64,000 nt of DNA from Cryobacterium arcticum (GCF_003185895.1 NZ_QHLY01000012.1:1949844-2013843), one strand, 5' to 3'; shown: positions 9,597 to 18,230, numbered from the stretch's first letter. Translations and numbers: made by a program. The notes: generated by a model not told the origin, from the letters alone.

Positions 9597-10468
9597 TGCT
9601 TGCCTTTATCACCACCCTCCGGCACCCACAAAACTCGGTGGACTACGGTCGAGTAGAGGCCCTTCTGGACGACACACTGAAATCAGTGGCGCAGCAAACC
9701 TCCGACGATTACGTCATCATCATCGTGGGCAACCAACGGCCAGGCTTCCCGCTTCCTGAACGCGCCCACTTCGTGCAGGTCTCATTCCCGCCTCCGGCAC
9801 CGCCGACCGGTGCGCGCACTGCGCGGGAACCCTTCGTTTGGGACAAGGGAACAAAGCTTGGCATTGGCTTAATCGCCGCGCTGCCGTTCTCCCCAACACA
9901 CGTCATGAGCTTCGATGCCGACGACTTTGTGCATCGTGATCTCGCTAGCACCGTTCACGACTATCCGGAACACAGCGGCTGGGTCGTTCGAGAAGGCTGG
10001 ATGTACTCTCGCGCGCGAAATTCCTATGTCGCGCAGAGGCAGTTCAATCGCGCCTGCGGCACGTCCTTCATCATCCCCTTTGAGGCATATGGCGTACCCG
10101 CCAACTTGACCATTTCAGCATCGCAAGAGCAAGTCGCTCTTGCATTTGGGGAGCGCCTGAACGCCATTATGGGCGCACACCGGAACGCCGAGACGTGGTT
10201 CCAGAAGCACGGGCGGCTGTTAGAGCCCTTCCCGTATCCGGCGGCTGTGTACCATGTTGACACTGGTGAGAATCACTCCGGTAAGACCCTCCGCGGACTT
10301 GCCCATCCTCTCAACGCGAAAATCCAACGGGAGTTTGGACTGCGCCCCACGCGTGGGCCAATCTCGACAGTTTGGTCGGCCGTTGGCCCACGATCGGTGT
10401 GGGAGGAGATCGCGCATTTCGGCCACCGCGTGCTAAGGCGAGTGACCAAGGCGAGGTCTCGATCGTGA
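9596..10468 (+). CDS. GT-A fold glycosyltransferase (rhamnosyltransferase-like)
   Basis: A 290-residue protein with a nucleotide-diphospho-sugar transferase look. There is an N-terminal beta-alpha-beta start (MLAFITTLRHPQ), an alternating hydrophobic strand VIIIVGNQ, and a metal-binding D-x-D-type motif THVMSFDADDFVHRDL near residue 108. This pattern matches proteins annotated as putative rhamnosyltransferases (PF11316-like). It is coupled to the preceding pyruvyl transferase and followed 34 bp later by the flippase gene. It probably adds a sugar or decorates the repeat. The fold is fairly sure and the donor unknown. Confidence 0.6.
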   Translation: MLAFITTLRHPQNSVDYGRVEALLDDTLKSVAQQTSDDYVIIIVGNQRPGFPLPERAHFVQVSFPPPAPPTGARTAREPFVWDKGTKLGIGLIAALPFSPTHVMSFDADDFVHRDLASTVHDYPEHSGWVVREGWMYSRARNSYVAQRQFNRACGTSFIIPFEAYGVPANLTISASQEQVALAFGERLNAIMGAHRNAETWFQKHGRLLEPFPYPAAVYHVDTGENHSGKTLRGLAHPLNAKIQREFGLRPTRGPISTVWSAVGPRSVWEEIAHFGHRVLRRVTKARSRS

Positions 10469-10502
10469 CACTCCACGTCGCTGGCGATCAGGCAACAAAG
10501 CG

Positions 10503-11978
10503 ATGACTGACGACGGCCTCCGCCGAAAAGCCACGCAGTCGATCGGCTGGATCGTCCTGGAACGATGGACATCTCGGCTGCTGGCGCTCATCGTAATCGC
10601 CGTTTTGACCCGTCTTCTTTCACCTGAAGATTTCGGTCTTGTTGCCATGGCAACGGTCGTCACAGCCATATTGCAAGTCTTCGTCGAAGCAGGATTCGTG
10701 ACGGTCCTGGTCCAAAAAAGGGAGCTTTCCCCTAAGGACTCCTCGACAGCGTTCTGGACATCGGTGACCCTCAGCGTCGTCCTGTATGCCGCGTTGTTCC
10801 TAACGGCTCCACTCCTCGCGGGTATGTTCGGCGAACCAGATCTCACGGGCGTCTTGCGAATCATGGGACTTGGCCTGCCGATCTCTTCGCTGGCCCAGGT
10901 TCCAGCTGCGCTGCTTGAAAGGTCCTTTGGTTTCAAGTCGCTTGCAATCCGACAGGTCATCGGGGCGTTGTGTGGCGCCGCTGTCGCAATTCCTATCGCC
11001 TTCAGCGGCGGTGGAGTTTGGGCTCTCGTCGCGCAGGCGCTCGTAACGAACACCGCGTCCGTTGTCGTTTTGTGGTCAGCTACGACATGGCGCCCGAGCT
11101 GGGAATTCTCCTTCGCCTCCTTGCGATCGATGTGGACCATGGGGGTTCGCATCATGGGAATCGGGCTTTTGGACGCCCTCCAGCAGAACATTGACAAGCT
11201 TATTGTCGGCGCATTCTTCAGCGCCCAGGACCTGGGCTACTACTACCTCGCCCAGCGCATCGGTACGATACTGATCGAACTGGTCACGACAGTGATGTCC
11301 AAAGTGACGCTCACTACCTTCTCAAAAGTGCAGGACGACCTACCTCGACTCAATCGCATCTTCCTCCAGATGACATTCGCATCCGCCGCCATCGGTGTGC
11401 CGATGTTCGGACTCGTGGCGGTGCTCGCAGCTCAGATCGTCCCCTTCGCTTTCGGGACTGGATGGGACGAAACTGTACCGATCATGTGGATCCTCGCAGG
11501 CGGATGGGCCTTCGGCGCCGTGATGTACTTCGATCGCAGTGCCTTCTTGGCGATCGGGCGAGCGAATGTGGCACTGTGGGTGGCCGTACTCCAGAACATA
11601 GTTGGCGTGCTTCTCGTGTTCGCATTTGTACCTTTCGGAGTATTCGGGGTCGCGTTCTCTCGCTGGTCGAGGATTGCGACGTGGCCGGTCCGTATTTGGG
11701 CGCTTCATCGCTTGATTGGGCTTCCCATTTGGAAGTATCTCGGACAGGTCTTTCGATGCGTGTTGGCGATGATCCCGGTCGTCCTGGCGATCGCTTTCCT
11801 GCAAGGTACCGCTTGGGCCAACAGCGACCACGCGTTCTGGACATTTGCCGTGCCCCTCGGAGCCGGCGGCCTTGCGGTATACGCCTTGCTCCTGTGGGCC
11901 TTCGCGGGCAACGAAAATCGCATGGTCCTGCGACAGCTTGCAATTCCTATCCAGAATCGAATCGTCCGCAGACGGTGA
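10503..11978 (+). CDS. Wzx-like polysaccharide flippase (WzxC/MOP superfamily)
   Basis: A 491-residue membrane protein with about fourteen hydrophobic segments and the usual N-terminus of the lipopolysaccharide biosynthesis (RfbX/WzxC, PF13440) family: KATQSIGWIVLERW, then LTRLLSPEDFGLVAMATVV. Such proteins flip the lipid-linked repeat across the membrane for Wzy polymerisation. The centre contains the amphipathic loop MGIGLLDALQQNIDKLIVG, also typical. It closes the rightward group that begins at 7480. The next 370 bp hold only the remnant of an acyltransferase on the opposite strand. Confidence 0.85.
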   Translation: MTDDGLRRKATQSIGWIVLERWTSRLLALIVIAVLTRLLSPEDFGLVAMATVVTAILQVFVEAGFVTVLVQKRELSPKDSSTAFWTSVTLSVVLYAALFLTAPLLAGMFGEPDLTGVLRIMGLGLPISSLAQVPAALLERSFGFKSLAIRQVIGALCGAAVAIPIAFSGGGVWALVAQALVTNTASVVVLWSATTWRPSWEFSFASLRSMWTMGVRIMGIGLLDALQQNIDKLIVGAFFSAQDLGYYYLAQRIGTILIELVTTVMSKVTLTTFSKVQDDLPRLNRIFLQMTFASAAIGVPMFGLVAVLAAQIVPFAFGTGWDETVPIMWILAGGWAFGAVMYFDRSAFLAIGRANVALWVAVLQNIVGVLLVFAFVPFGVFGVAFSRWSRIATWPVRIWALHRLIGLPIWKYLGQVFRCVLAMIPVVLAIAFLQGTAWANSDHAFWTFAVPLGAGGLAVYALLLWAFAGNENRMVLRQLAIPIQNRIVRRR

Positions 11979-12023
11979 GCCTGCGAACGGTGCACCGACA
12001 ACGTCCGTTACACCCAAGTGCGT

Positions 12024-12263
12024 CTATCCCCTAGAGAGGATTAGTTCCGACTCGTTCCTGAACAACCGCACCACCTCTTCCGCGTGTTGCCGGGTTGTAT
12101 GCACGACGTCCCTTTTCACCGGCGCATCGCCGACGAACAGCGGACACATATCCCAGTCATTGCAGAACCATGACCGAATGTTGATGAATCCCGTCAATTC
12201 GGAGTGCGTGACGCGAGTGTCTCCGCCGTGGCACGGTGCTGGGCGGGAGTACGCCGAATCCAC
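12024..12263 (-). pseudogene. Remnant of an OafA-type acyltransferase: end of its SGNH domain only
   Basis: Only the last 60 or so residues of this 79-codon frame look conserved. WFCNDWDMCPLFVGD followed by KRDVVHTTRQHAEEVVRLF matches the end of the C-terminal SGNH domain of acyltransferase-3 proteins. There, a cysteine pair is followed by the catalytic D-x-x-H (here D-V-V-H). Nothing upstream on this strand (12264-12351) continues the domain, and ugd begins at 12352 on the other strand. The rest of the gene, including the membrane domain, is missing. I read it as a decayed 3' end left when the cluster was rearranged. The rest of 11979-12351 holds no other gene. Confidence 0.5.
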
Positions 12264-12351
12264 CGGAACCTAGCTCAGCAGCCATCAACTGCTACCGAGG
12301 AATCGTGGAGCTTTGGTCGGGCCCTAGGGTTAGTACTATGGAACACAGCGC

Positions 12352-13665
12352 ATGAAGCTATCGGTAATTGGATGCGGCTACCTTGGGGCGGTGCACGCGT
12401 CGGCCATGGTGGAGCTCGGTCATGACGTCGTGGGCATCGATGTGGACGCCGACAAGATCGCACAACTCGCACAGGGCCGCCCGCCGTTCTTCGAGCCGGG
12501 CCTCTCCGAGATCCTGACCTCCGCGACCGCCACCGGCCGACTGCGCTTCAGTACCGATATCGCCGACGCTGCCGGCGCACAGGTGCACTTCATCGGCGTG
12601 GGGACCCCGCAGAAGGCAGGAAGCCACGCGGCGGACCTCACCTATGTGGATGCCGCCATCACCGGGCTGCTGCCGTACCTCGCCGAAGGCGACCTGGTCG
12701 TGGGTAAGAGCACGGTGCCGGTCGGAACGGCCAGCCGCCTTGCTGACTTGATCACCGAGTCGGGTAGCGGCGCGTCACTCGTCTGGAACCCTGAGTTCCT
12801 GCGCGAGGGCTTCGCCGTGCAAGACACCATCAGCCCCGACCGCCTTGTCTACGGCGTCGCGCCGGGCGAAGCGGGCGAACGATCCGTCGCTCTGCTCAAC
12901 GAGGTCTACGCCTCCGCTATCGCCGCTGAGACCCCACTGGTGGTCACTGACTACGCGACCGCCGAGCTCGTCAAGGTTGCCGCGAACGCTTTCCTCGCCA
13001 CGAAGATCAGCTTCATCAACGCCATGGCAGAGATCGCCGAAGTCACCGGCGCCGATGTCACCCAACTCGCCGACGCCATCGGCTTCGACGCGCGGATCGG
13101 CCGTCGTTTCCTCAACGCGGGGGTCGGCTTTGGCGGCGGCTGCCTGCCCAAGGACATTCGGGCGTTCACCGCTCGGGCCGAAGAACTCGGCCGGGGCGAG
13201 TCGGTGGCGTTCCTGAAAGAGGTCGACCAGATTAACCTGCGCCGGCGCTCGCACGTGGTCGACCTCGCCACCACGGCGCTCGGCGACCGGCTGCACGACG
13301 GCAAGGTCGCGGTGCTGGGCCTGAGCTTCAAGCCGCACTCCGACGACGTACGCGACTCCCCCGCGCTCGACGTGGCCGTGCAGCTGCACGGCCTCGGTGC
13401 CGATGTGCTCGCGAACGACCCTAAGTCGATCGAGAACGCGCAGGCGAAGCACCCGCAGCTCCGCTACTCCGACGTCATCGCCGACACCCTTCAGGATGCA
13501 GACCTCGTGGTGCTCGTGACCGAGTGGCCCGAATTCGTGGAGATCGACCCGGTCTGGGCTGCCACCCTGGTGAAGACCCGCATCATCATCGACGGCCGCA
13601 ACGCTCTCGATGCCGCCGCCTGGCGCGCCGCCGGCTGGAGCTACACCGGAATGGGCCGGTCGTAA
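12352..13665 (+). CDS. ugd: UDP-glucose 6-dehydrogenase
   Basis: A 437-residue NAD-dependent enzyme that oxidises UDP-glucose to UDP-glucuronate in two steps in the cytoplasm. The N-terminal dinucleotide fold has VIGCGYLGAVHA and the acidic NADH-ribose binder VVGIDVD. The catalytic Cys is at residue 264 in GVGFGGGCLPKD. The central helix has AELVKVAANAFLATKISFIN, and the C-terminal half has VLGLSFKPHSDDVRDSPAL. Length is normal for the family. GC-rich codon use differs clearly from the genes to its left. It is monocistronic, ending at the strong terminator at 13684. It probably supplies glucuronate to the acidic polymer, for example to the GumK-like transferase. Confidence 0.93.
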   Translation: MKLSVIGCGYLGAVHASAMVELGHDVVGIDVDADKIAQLAQGRPPFFEPGLSEILTSATATGRLRFSTDIADAAGAQVHFIGVGTPQKAGSHAADLTYVDAAITGLLPYLAEGDLVVGKSTVPVGTASRLADLITESGSGASLVWNPEFLREGFAVQDTISPDRLVYGVAPGEAGERSVALLNEVYASAIAAETPLVVTDYATAELVKVAANAFLATKISFINAMAEIAEVTGADVTQLADAIGFDARIGRRFLNAGVGFGGGCLPKDIRAFTARAEELGRGESVAFLKEVDQINLRRRSHVVDLATTALGDRLHDGKVAVLGLSFKPHSDDVRDSPALDVAVQLHGLGADVLANDPKSIENAQAKHPQLRYSDVIADTLQDADLVVLVTEWPEFVEIDPVWAATLVKTRIIIDGRNALDAAAWRAAGWSYTGMGRS

Positions 13666-13683
13666 CGACAGTTACGCGTACCT

Positions 13684-13719
13684 CGCCGGCCCGGATGATC
13701 ATCCGGGCCGGCGTTTTTT
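13684..13719 (+). terminator. Strong rho-independent terminator of ugd
   Basis: A perfect 30-nt palindrome (two 15-nt arms, CGCCGGCCCGGATGA and its complement) at 13684-13713 is followed directly by six T residues. It lies 18 bp after the ugd stop. The long GC stem plus T run is the clearest intrinsic terminator in the window. Confidence 0.93.
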
Positions 13720-14043
13720 CACCGCTTGGACGACGGGGAAGTCTCGTCGAACACGTCGCCCACGGCGAGCGCCCGCTCAAGGGCTACCGTGTCGGGCAAC
13801 GCGATGCGGGAGCGTCGCGCCCACTGCCAGTGGTGCCGCCTCGGTGACTCCCCCGTCCGCAAGCGCCGCGAACAACTGGGGATGTCTCCCGCAGTGCCCA
13901 GAAGTGGGGGTGACCGCCGGCCGCGTTCAACGCCGGCGCCGACGCACCCGCCAATAGTGTGTTCAGGGGCCATCCCAGGCGGTGGTCCCTGAGCGCTCTT
14001 CGGCAGACGGCAACATTGACGTTGCCCGACTGCCGGACTCCTT
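13720..14043. other. Intergenic stretch without a supported gene
   Basis: About 320 bp between the ugd terminator and the MBOAT gene. Short frames exist on both strands, but none has a good start, ribosome site or recognisable motif. It should contain the promoter for the MBOAT/AlgX-like pair, though I could not pick out convincing -35/-10 boxes. Confidence 0.5.
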
Positions 14044-15537
14044 ATGGCGGGTTGGTTTTTCGTGGTGTTCTCGAGTCCTACCTTTTTGTTCCTCTTCCTT
14101 CCGTTAACCCTCCTGGGCTACCATGCCATTCCGGTCCACTGGCGGCGGGGCCGGAACACCTGGCTCCTGGCCGCGAGCGGCCTGTTCTACCTGTGGGGCG
14201 CCGGCAGCGCCATCCTCGCCATTCTGTTAGTGAGCGTGTCAAGTTTCGGCGGCGCGTACATCGCCTGGCTGATCATGCGTCGCGCCCGGCCGAACTATCG
14301 GGATAGGGAAGCCCGCAAGATCACCATCCCATCAATGGTGACCCTGCTGATCATCCTGGTGCCGCTCATCGCCTTCAAATACCTGCCACAGATATCGACC
14401 CTGGACATACCCCATATCTCGAGCCGGTTGATGAATATGGGCGCCCAGAGCTGGGCGCTGCCGCTGGGGATCTCGTTCTTCACCTTCCACGCGCTCTCAT
14501 TCGTCATCGACTCCGCCCGGGCCGGCCGGCCACTCACGACCTCGTTCCCGTCGTACCTGCTCTACCTGTTCGTGTTCCCGCACCAAATCGCCGGCCCCAT
14601 CGTGCGGTACGCCGAGATCGGCGCGCAGATCCAGGCCGTGCGGCGCATCACCGCGAAGCAGATGGGCTACGGCATCACCCGGTTCACCTGGGGGCTGGCA
14701 AAGAAGGTGCTCATCGCCGACAACTGCGGGCTGGTCGCCAACGCGATGTTCGACAATGTGAGCAATCCCAACCTGATGTCGGGAACGGGTGCCTGGCTCG
14801 GCGCGGTGGCCTACGCGCTGCAGATCTACTTTGACTTCAGCGGCTACTCCGACATGGCCATCGGGCTGGCGCAAATGTTCGGTTTCCAATTCCCGGAGAA
14901 CTTCCGCTCCCCCTACACCGCGGCCAACATCACCGACTTCTGGCGCCGCTGGCACATCACCCTCACCAAGTGGTTTAGGGACTACGTCTACATCCCGCTC
15001 GGTGGCAACCGCCGCGGCGTCTGGGTGGAATACGGCGCCCTGCTCCTCGTGTTCCTACTCACCTCGCTATGGCACGGCGCGCTAGCCGGATTCCTCGTCT
15101 GGGGTGGCCTGCACTCGGCAGCGCTCCTGCTGGAGCGGGTGACGGGCCTGCGCAATATGCGGTCGCTGGTGGTACTTCGCCGAGCGGTGACCCTGTTGTT
15201 CGTCATCGTGGCCTGGGTGCCATTCCGGGCGCTCGAGATGCCCACGAGCATGGCCATCTGGCGGGCGATGCTGGCCGGGCCGTGGGATGCCATCTCCCCC
15301 ACGCTGTTCGTCGCGCTCACCCCGTTCACCATCGCTGCGATGGCGACAGGTGCGCTGAGTTTCGTGATGCCGTCACGTCGCACCGGTTTTCACACCGTCT
15401 TCGGGCAATCCGAAACCGGCACCCTCACCGCCTTCCGGTGGAAGACCGCGTGGGTGCTCGTGCCGCTCACCCTCGTTGTGACCCTGTCGATGGTGCTGCA
15501 CTCCAATTTCAGTCCCTTCCTGTACTTCCAGTTCTAA
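14044..15537 (+). CDS. MBOAT-family O-acyltransferase (AlgI/DltB-like)
   Basis: A 497-residue membrane-bound O-acyltransferase with about eleven hydrophobic segments. It would pass acyl groups across the membrane to the extracytoplasmic partner encoded next. The family signature is clear: FDFSGYSDMAIGLAQMFGF, then FWRRWHITLTKWFRDYVY (His304) and SLWHGALAGFLVWGGLH (His344, the invariant active-site His). The ATG at 14044 is used, but relatives usually start at VFSSPTFLFLFLPL, so a GTG at 14062 or 14065 may be the real start. The gene is separated by 9 bp from the AlgX-like gene, which makes the two an operon. The acyl acceptor, whether exopolysaccharide, teichoic acid or another wall glycan, is not shown by sequence. 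Confidence 0.9.
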   Translation: MAGWFFVVFSSPTFLFLFLPLTLLGYHAIPVHWRRGRNTWLLAASGLFYLWGAGSAILAILLVSVSSFGGAYIAWLIMRRARPNYRDREARKITIPSMVTLLIILVPLIAFKYLPQISTLDIPHISSRLMNMGAQSWALPLGISFFTFHALSFVIDSARAGRPLTTSFPSYLLYLFVFPHQIAGPIVRYAEIGAQIQAVRRITAKQMGYGITRFTWGLAKKVLIADNCGLVANAMFDNVSNPNLMSGTGAWLGAVAYALQIYFDFSGYSDMAIGLAQMFGFQFPENFRSPYTAANITDFWRRWHITLTKWFRDYVYIPLGGNRRGVWVEYGALLLVFLLTSLWHGALAGFLVWGGLHSAALLLERVTGLRNMRSLVVLRRAVTLLFVIVAWVPFRALEMPTSMAIWRAMLAGPWDAISPTLFVALTPFTIAAMATGALSFVMPSRRTGFHTVFGQSETGTLTAFRWKTAWVLVPLTLVVTLSMVLHSNFSPFLYFQF

Positions 15538-15546
15538 GGCGCCCTC

Positions 15547-16695
15547 GTGACTCAGCCCAACGAAACCGCACCAGTGACCGGCAACATCCGCGGATGGCGA
15601 CGCTGGGGCCTCACAGCCCTGATCTCTGGGTTCAGCGTGGCTCTGCTCGCCGTCTGGCTGGTGCCGGGCAACACCGCCGGAGCGGAGAACCGCACCCTAC
15701 TGCCCTGGCCTGTCTTGTCCGCGGCGTCGGCGGGTGACGCCGCCACCTATCGGGGCATCGAAGCCGCGCTGCGGGACCGGCTCGGCGCCCAGGCGGCGGT
15801 CTCGGAGGCGTTGGGCGATCTGACAGTGCACGGGATCGGGCGTAGCCCAACCGCCTCGGTGATCTTCGGCAGCGACCACCAACCGTTTTACACCGAGGAC
15901 TTGTTCCGCCCCTGCCGGGAGACCACCGATTCTCTGGGCGTTGTGAAGGCGGTGCTCGAACAGGACCAGGCGGCGATGGCCGCGGCCGGCAAGTACGTGC
16001 TGTTCATGGTGGCGCCGGACAAGACATCCGTTCGTCGTACGGGGATCGACGGTCTCTCGCCGACCTTGCTGCGCTGCAGCGATTTTGTGCGCGAGCACTT
16101 TGAGAACTGGGAGGCAGAGGGCGGCCTGCCGCTGATCACCCTGCACGCGGCCGTTGCCGCCCGCGACACAAAGGCCGATCCCGCCTACCTCTGGAACGAC
16201 ACGCACTGGAGCGCGTCCGGTTCGCTGGCGCTGAGCAACGCGCTGATGCAACGCCTGGTCGCGGATCACCAGGCGCCGCCGGCCATTATGGATGATCTCA
16301 CGCATCCCGTCTTCAGCGACCCGGCTCCGTACGTGGGCGATCTCAACCACATGATGGGGGTGGAAGACACCGACTACAAAACTTCGGCGTCGTTCGACCG
16401 GCCGAACGTGATCACTACCTCGGCATCGAGCATCGGGGCGGGCGGCTCGCCGCTGCTGCATTTCACCTCTGAATCGTCATCCAGCCCGCTGGTGCCCGGC
16501 AAGACCCTGCTGATCGGCGACTCCTTCCTGATGCACGAGATCCCGACCCAGCTGTCGAATTTCTTCGCGGACGTGACGATGACCGGCCTGAATGAATCGG
16601 GTCAGGCCGGCGAATACGACCGGGTGATCGTGGAACGCGTTGAGCGCTACAGCAGCAGCGGGGATTGGCCCTCGCTCGCGTCAGCGCTGAAGTAG
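15547..16695 (+). CDS. AlgX/AlgJ-like SGNH-type O-acetyltransferase partner
   Basis: A 382-residue protein with one N-terminal membrane anchor (about residues 22-40), then an extracytoplasmic SGNH-like domain. The conserved blocks are YLWNDTHWSASG (Asp218 and His220) and LLIGDSFLMH (Ser326), matching the catalytic triad arrangement of AlgJ/AlgX proteins that accept acetyl groups from an MBOAT partner and move them onto a polysaccharide. It starts with GTG 9 bp after the MBOAT stop. The next gene is convergent, 20 bp away. The pairing makes the functional call firm. The acceptor polymer is inferred to be the locus product or a wall glycan. Confidence 0.85.
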   Translation: MTQPNETAPVTGNIRGWRRWGLTALISGFSVALLAVWLVPGNTAGAENRTLLPWPVLSAASAGDAATYRGIEAALRDRLGAQAAVSEALGDLTVHGIGRSPTASVIFGSDHQPFYTEDLFRPCRETTDSLGVVKAVLEQDQAAMAAAGKYVLFMVAPDKTSVRRTGIDGLSPTLLRCSDFVREHFENWEAEGGLPLITLHAAVAARDTKADPAYLWNDTHWSASGSLALSNALMQRLVADHQAPPAIMDDLTHPVFSDPAPYVGDLNHMMGVEDTDYKTSASFDRPNVITTSASSIGAGGSPLLHFTSESSSSPLVPGKTLLIGDSFLMHEIPTQLSNFFADVTMTGLNESGQAGEYDRVIVERVERYSSSGDWPSLASALK

Positions 16696-16714
16696 GCGCC
16701 CGGCCGACCTGTCA

Positions 16715-17329
16715 TCAGCGTCGGGGCTTGCGGATGCGATGTTGCAAGGCGGACTGCACCATCGGCCATTCGTTAGCGAGGATGGAGAAGACCACAGTGT
16801 CGCGCAGCGTGCCGTCCGCGGACCGCGCATGGCTGCGCAGGACGCCGTCCTGCTTGGCCCCGAGGCGTGCGATCGCGTCGCGCGACTGGTGGTTGAGCCA
16901 GTGCGTGCGGAACTCGACGGCCGGGCAGCCGAGCGTTTCGAACGCGTGCCCGAGCAGCAGCAACTTCGAGTCCGGGTTGGTGCCGCTGCCGTGCGCCGAC
17001 GCCGCGTTCCAGGTCGAACCGATCTCCACCCGCGGTAGATCCGCGTCGATGTTCATGTAGGTGGTCATGCCGATGATCCGGCCCGCTGCCCCGGTGGCCG
17101 GGTCACGCAGGCGGGTTGTGAAGGGGAGCATCGACCCGGCGTCTTGCAGAGACAGGCGTCGGTCGATCTCGGCGCTCATCTCGTCGGGAGCGGGCACACT
17201 GGTGTACCAGAGCTTCCACAGCTCACCATCGCGCACCGCGTCGACGAGGCCGTCGTGGTGGCCGGGGCGGAGCGGTTCGAGCACAACATGGGTGCCCACG
17301 AGTGTTATGGGCGACAGAACGGTAGTCAT
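16715..17329 (-). CDS. GNAT-family N-acetyltransferase (RimJ/RimL type)
   Basis: A 204-residue cytoplasmic acetyltransferase. It opens with the usual beta-strand pattern LVGTHVVLEPLRPGHHDGLV. The core has IIGMTTYMNIDADLPRVEIG, followed by the acetyl-CoA loop region around GSGTNPDSKLLLLGHAFE and VEFRTHWLNHQSRDAIARLG near residues 140-160, all typical of the RimJ/RimL branch (acetyltransf_3). The substrate cannot be predicted. It lies tail to tail with the AlgX-like gene and upstream of a small antitoxin-like gene on the same strand. Confidence 0.85.
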   Translation of the reverse strand: MTTVLSPITLVGTHVVLEPLRPGHHDGLVDAVRDGELWKLWYTSVPAPDEMSAEIDRRLSLQDAGSMLPFTTRLRDPATGAAGRIIGMTTYMNIDADLPRVEIGSTWNAASAHGSGTNPDSKLLLLGHAFETLGCPAVEFRTHWLNHQSRDAIARLGAKQDGVLRSHARSADGTLRDTVVFSILANEWPMVQSALQHRIRKPRR

Positions 17330-17405
17330 CCCTCGAGTCTGCCGAACGTCGCCGGGTGTGGCCGAGGCCAGTGGGCACTGATTCTGCTGGACCAGTGCCC
17401 CGCTG

Positions 17406-17627
17406 CTACTTGGTGTCGGGGCGCGTGTCGTGGCCGGCCGGGCCGTCGTCGCGGCCGAGGTGCTTGTCGGCCGTGTCGCGGGCGTTCTGGATCTTGTCGG
17501 CGTGCTTGTTTCCGGTGACCTTGTTCGCCACGGCCGCGCCGCCGTCGAGTACCTTGTCGCTGATCTCCTCGCCCTTGTCAGACTTGAGGAACTCCTGTGC
17601 TTTGCGGGTGATGTCGTTGAGGTTCAT
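17406..17627 (-). CDS. MT0933-type antitoxin-like small protein
   Basis: A 73-residue, highly charged, Lys/Asp-rich protein: MNLNDITRKAQEFLKSDKG, then VANKVTGNKHADKIQNARD. This composition and the KVTGxxHADKI block match the MT0933 antitoxin family (PF14013), common as stand-alone genes in actinobacteria. The ATG at 17627 is chosen because GGAG sits about 7 bp upstream. The longer frame to 17738 runs through an intergenic repeat and is not credible. No toxin gene is adjacent, so an actual toxin-antitoxin role is doubtful. Confidence 0.7.
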   Translation of the reverse strand: MNLNDITRKAQEFLKSDKGEEISDKVLDGGAAVANKVTGNKHADKIQNARDTADKHLGRDDGPAGHDTRPDTK

Positions 17628-17676
17628 GTCGGTCTCCGATCCGAGTATGTGGTTACGAGGGTAGTTCCGGTTGCGG

Positions 17677-17699
17677 GGTCTCGACAAGCTCGACCAGCG
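17677..17699 (+). repeat. Intergenic REP-like element, single copy
   Basis: An exact copy of the 23-nt element that starts GGTCTCGACAAGCTCGACCA and ends GCG. It lies between the antitoxin-like gene and the Excalibur gene. The same element recurs at six other places in the window. Confidence 0.85.
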
Positions 17700-17817
17700 A
17701 ACAGGGGCACGACGATCGGAAGGGCTCGACGGACGCACGGCTCATCCGGTGACGAGCGGGGCTCGACCAGAGGTCATGACTAGGGCGACGTCAGAATGCG
17801 GAGCTCTCTGCGCATTC

Positions 17818-18168
17818 TCAGCGCTCGCAGGCGATGCCGTCTTTGTCGCGGTCGCTCTTCTTGTTCGCCGTGTACAGCGGCGTCGAGAAGACGGGGCGCT
17901 TCGTGAAGGCTCGTTTCTTGCCGTTCACCAGGTTACCGGTGACACCTGCCCTGGCGACCCCGCCGGGGTACTTTGCGTTCAGGGCGGTGCAGTTCTTGAA
18001 CACGGTGACGGCGACCTTGCTTGCTGTTGAGGGCCCGGCATGAGTGGCGGCAGTCGCGGGAGAAGCTCCGGCGCTCAGCCCCAGGCACAGCACTACGCCG
18101 ACTGAGAAGACCATAAGGCGGTCTCCACGTCGGCCGGAAATGGCAAGGCTGGTGTTTCTGTTGCGCAT
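17818..18168 (-). CDS. Secreted Excalibur calcium-binding domain protein
   Basis: A 116-residue secreted protein. The ATG at 18168 (MRNRNTSLAIS) follows GGGGG at good spacing. The signal peptide has an Arg-rich start, a hydrophobic run (MVFSVGVVLCLGLSAG) and a likely Ala-x-Ala cleavage near SPATAATHA. The mature part has FKNCTALNAKYPGGVARAG and ends with DRDKDGIACE, the exact D-x-D-x-D-G-x-x-C-E Excalibur calcium-binding loop, with a paired Cys at NCTAL. Such domains occur on extracellular nucleases and wall proteins. Here it stands alone. Role unknown. Confidence 0.85.
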   Translation of the reverse strand: MRNRNTSLAISGRRGDRLMVFSVGVVLCLGLSAGASPATAATHAGPSTASKVAVTVFKNCTALNAKYPGGVARAGVTGNLVNGKKRAFTKRPVFSTPLYTANKKSDRDKDGIACER

Positions 18169-18230
18169 GGGTCCCCCAGGGCTCACGGGCGCCGGTGGTT
18201 TGCGCCCTAGTAGACAGTAGCGGGTCACGG

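Noticed and set aside
13719..13973. Minus-strand frame of 84 codons after the ugd terminator
   Set aside because: It starts inside low-complexity sequence, has no ribosome site and no recognised motif, and its stop lies next to the terminator T run. A gene remnant cannot be excluded but is not supported.
17406..17627. A toxin-antitoxin pair
   Set aside because: The small protein matches an antitoxin-like family, but neither neighbour (GNAT enzyme, Excalibur protein) looks like its toxin, and orphan copies are common.
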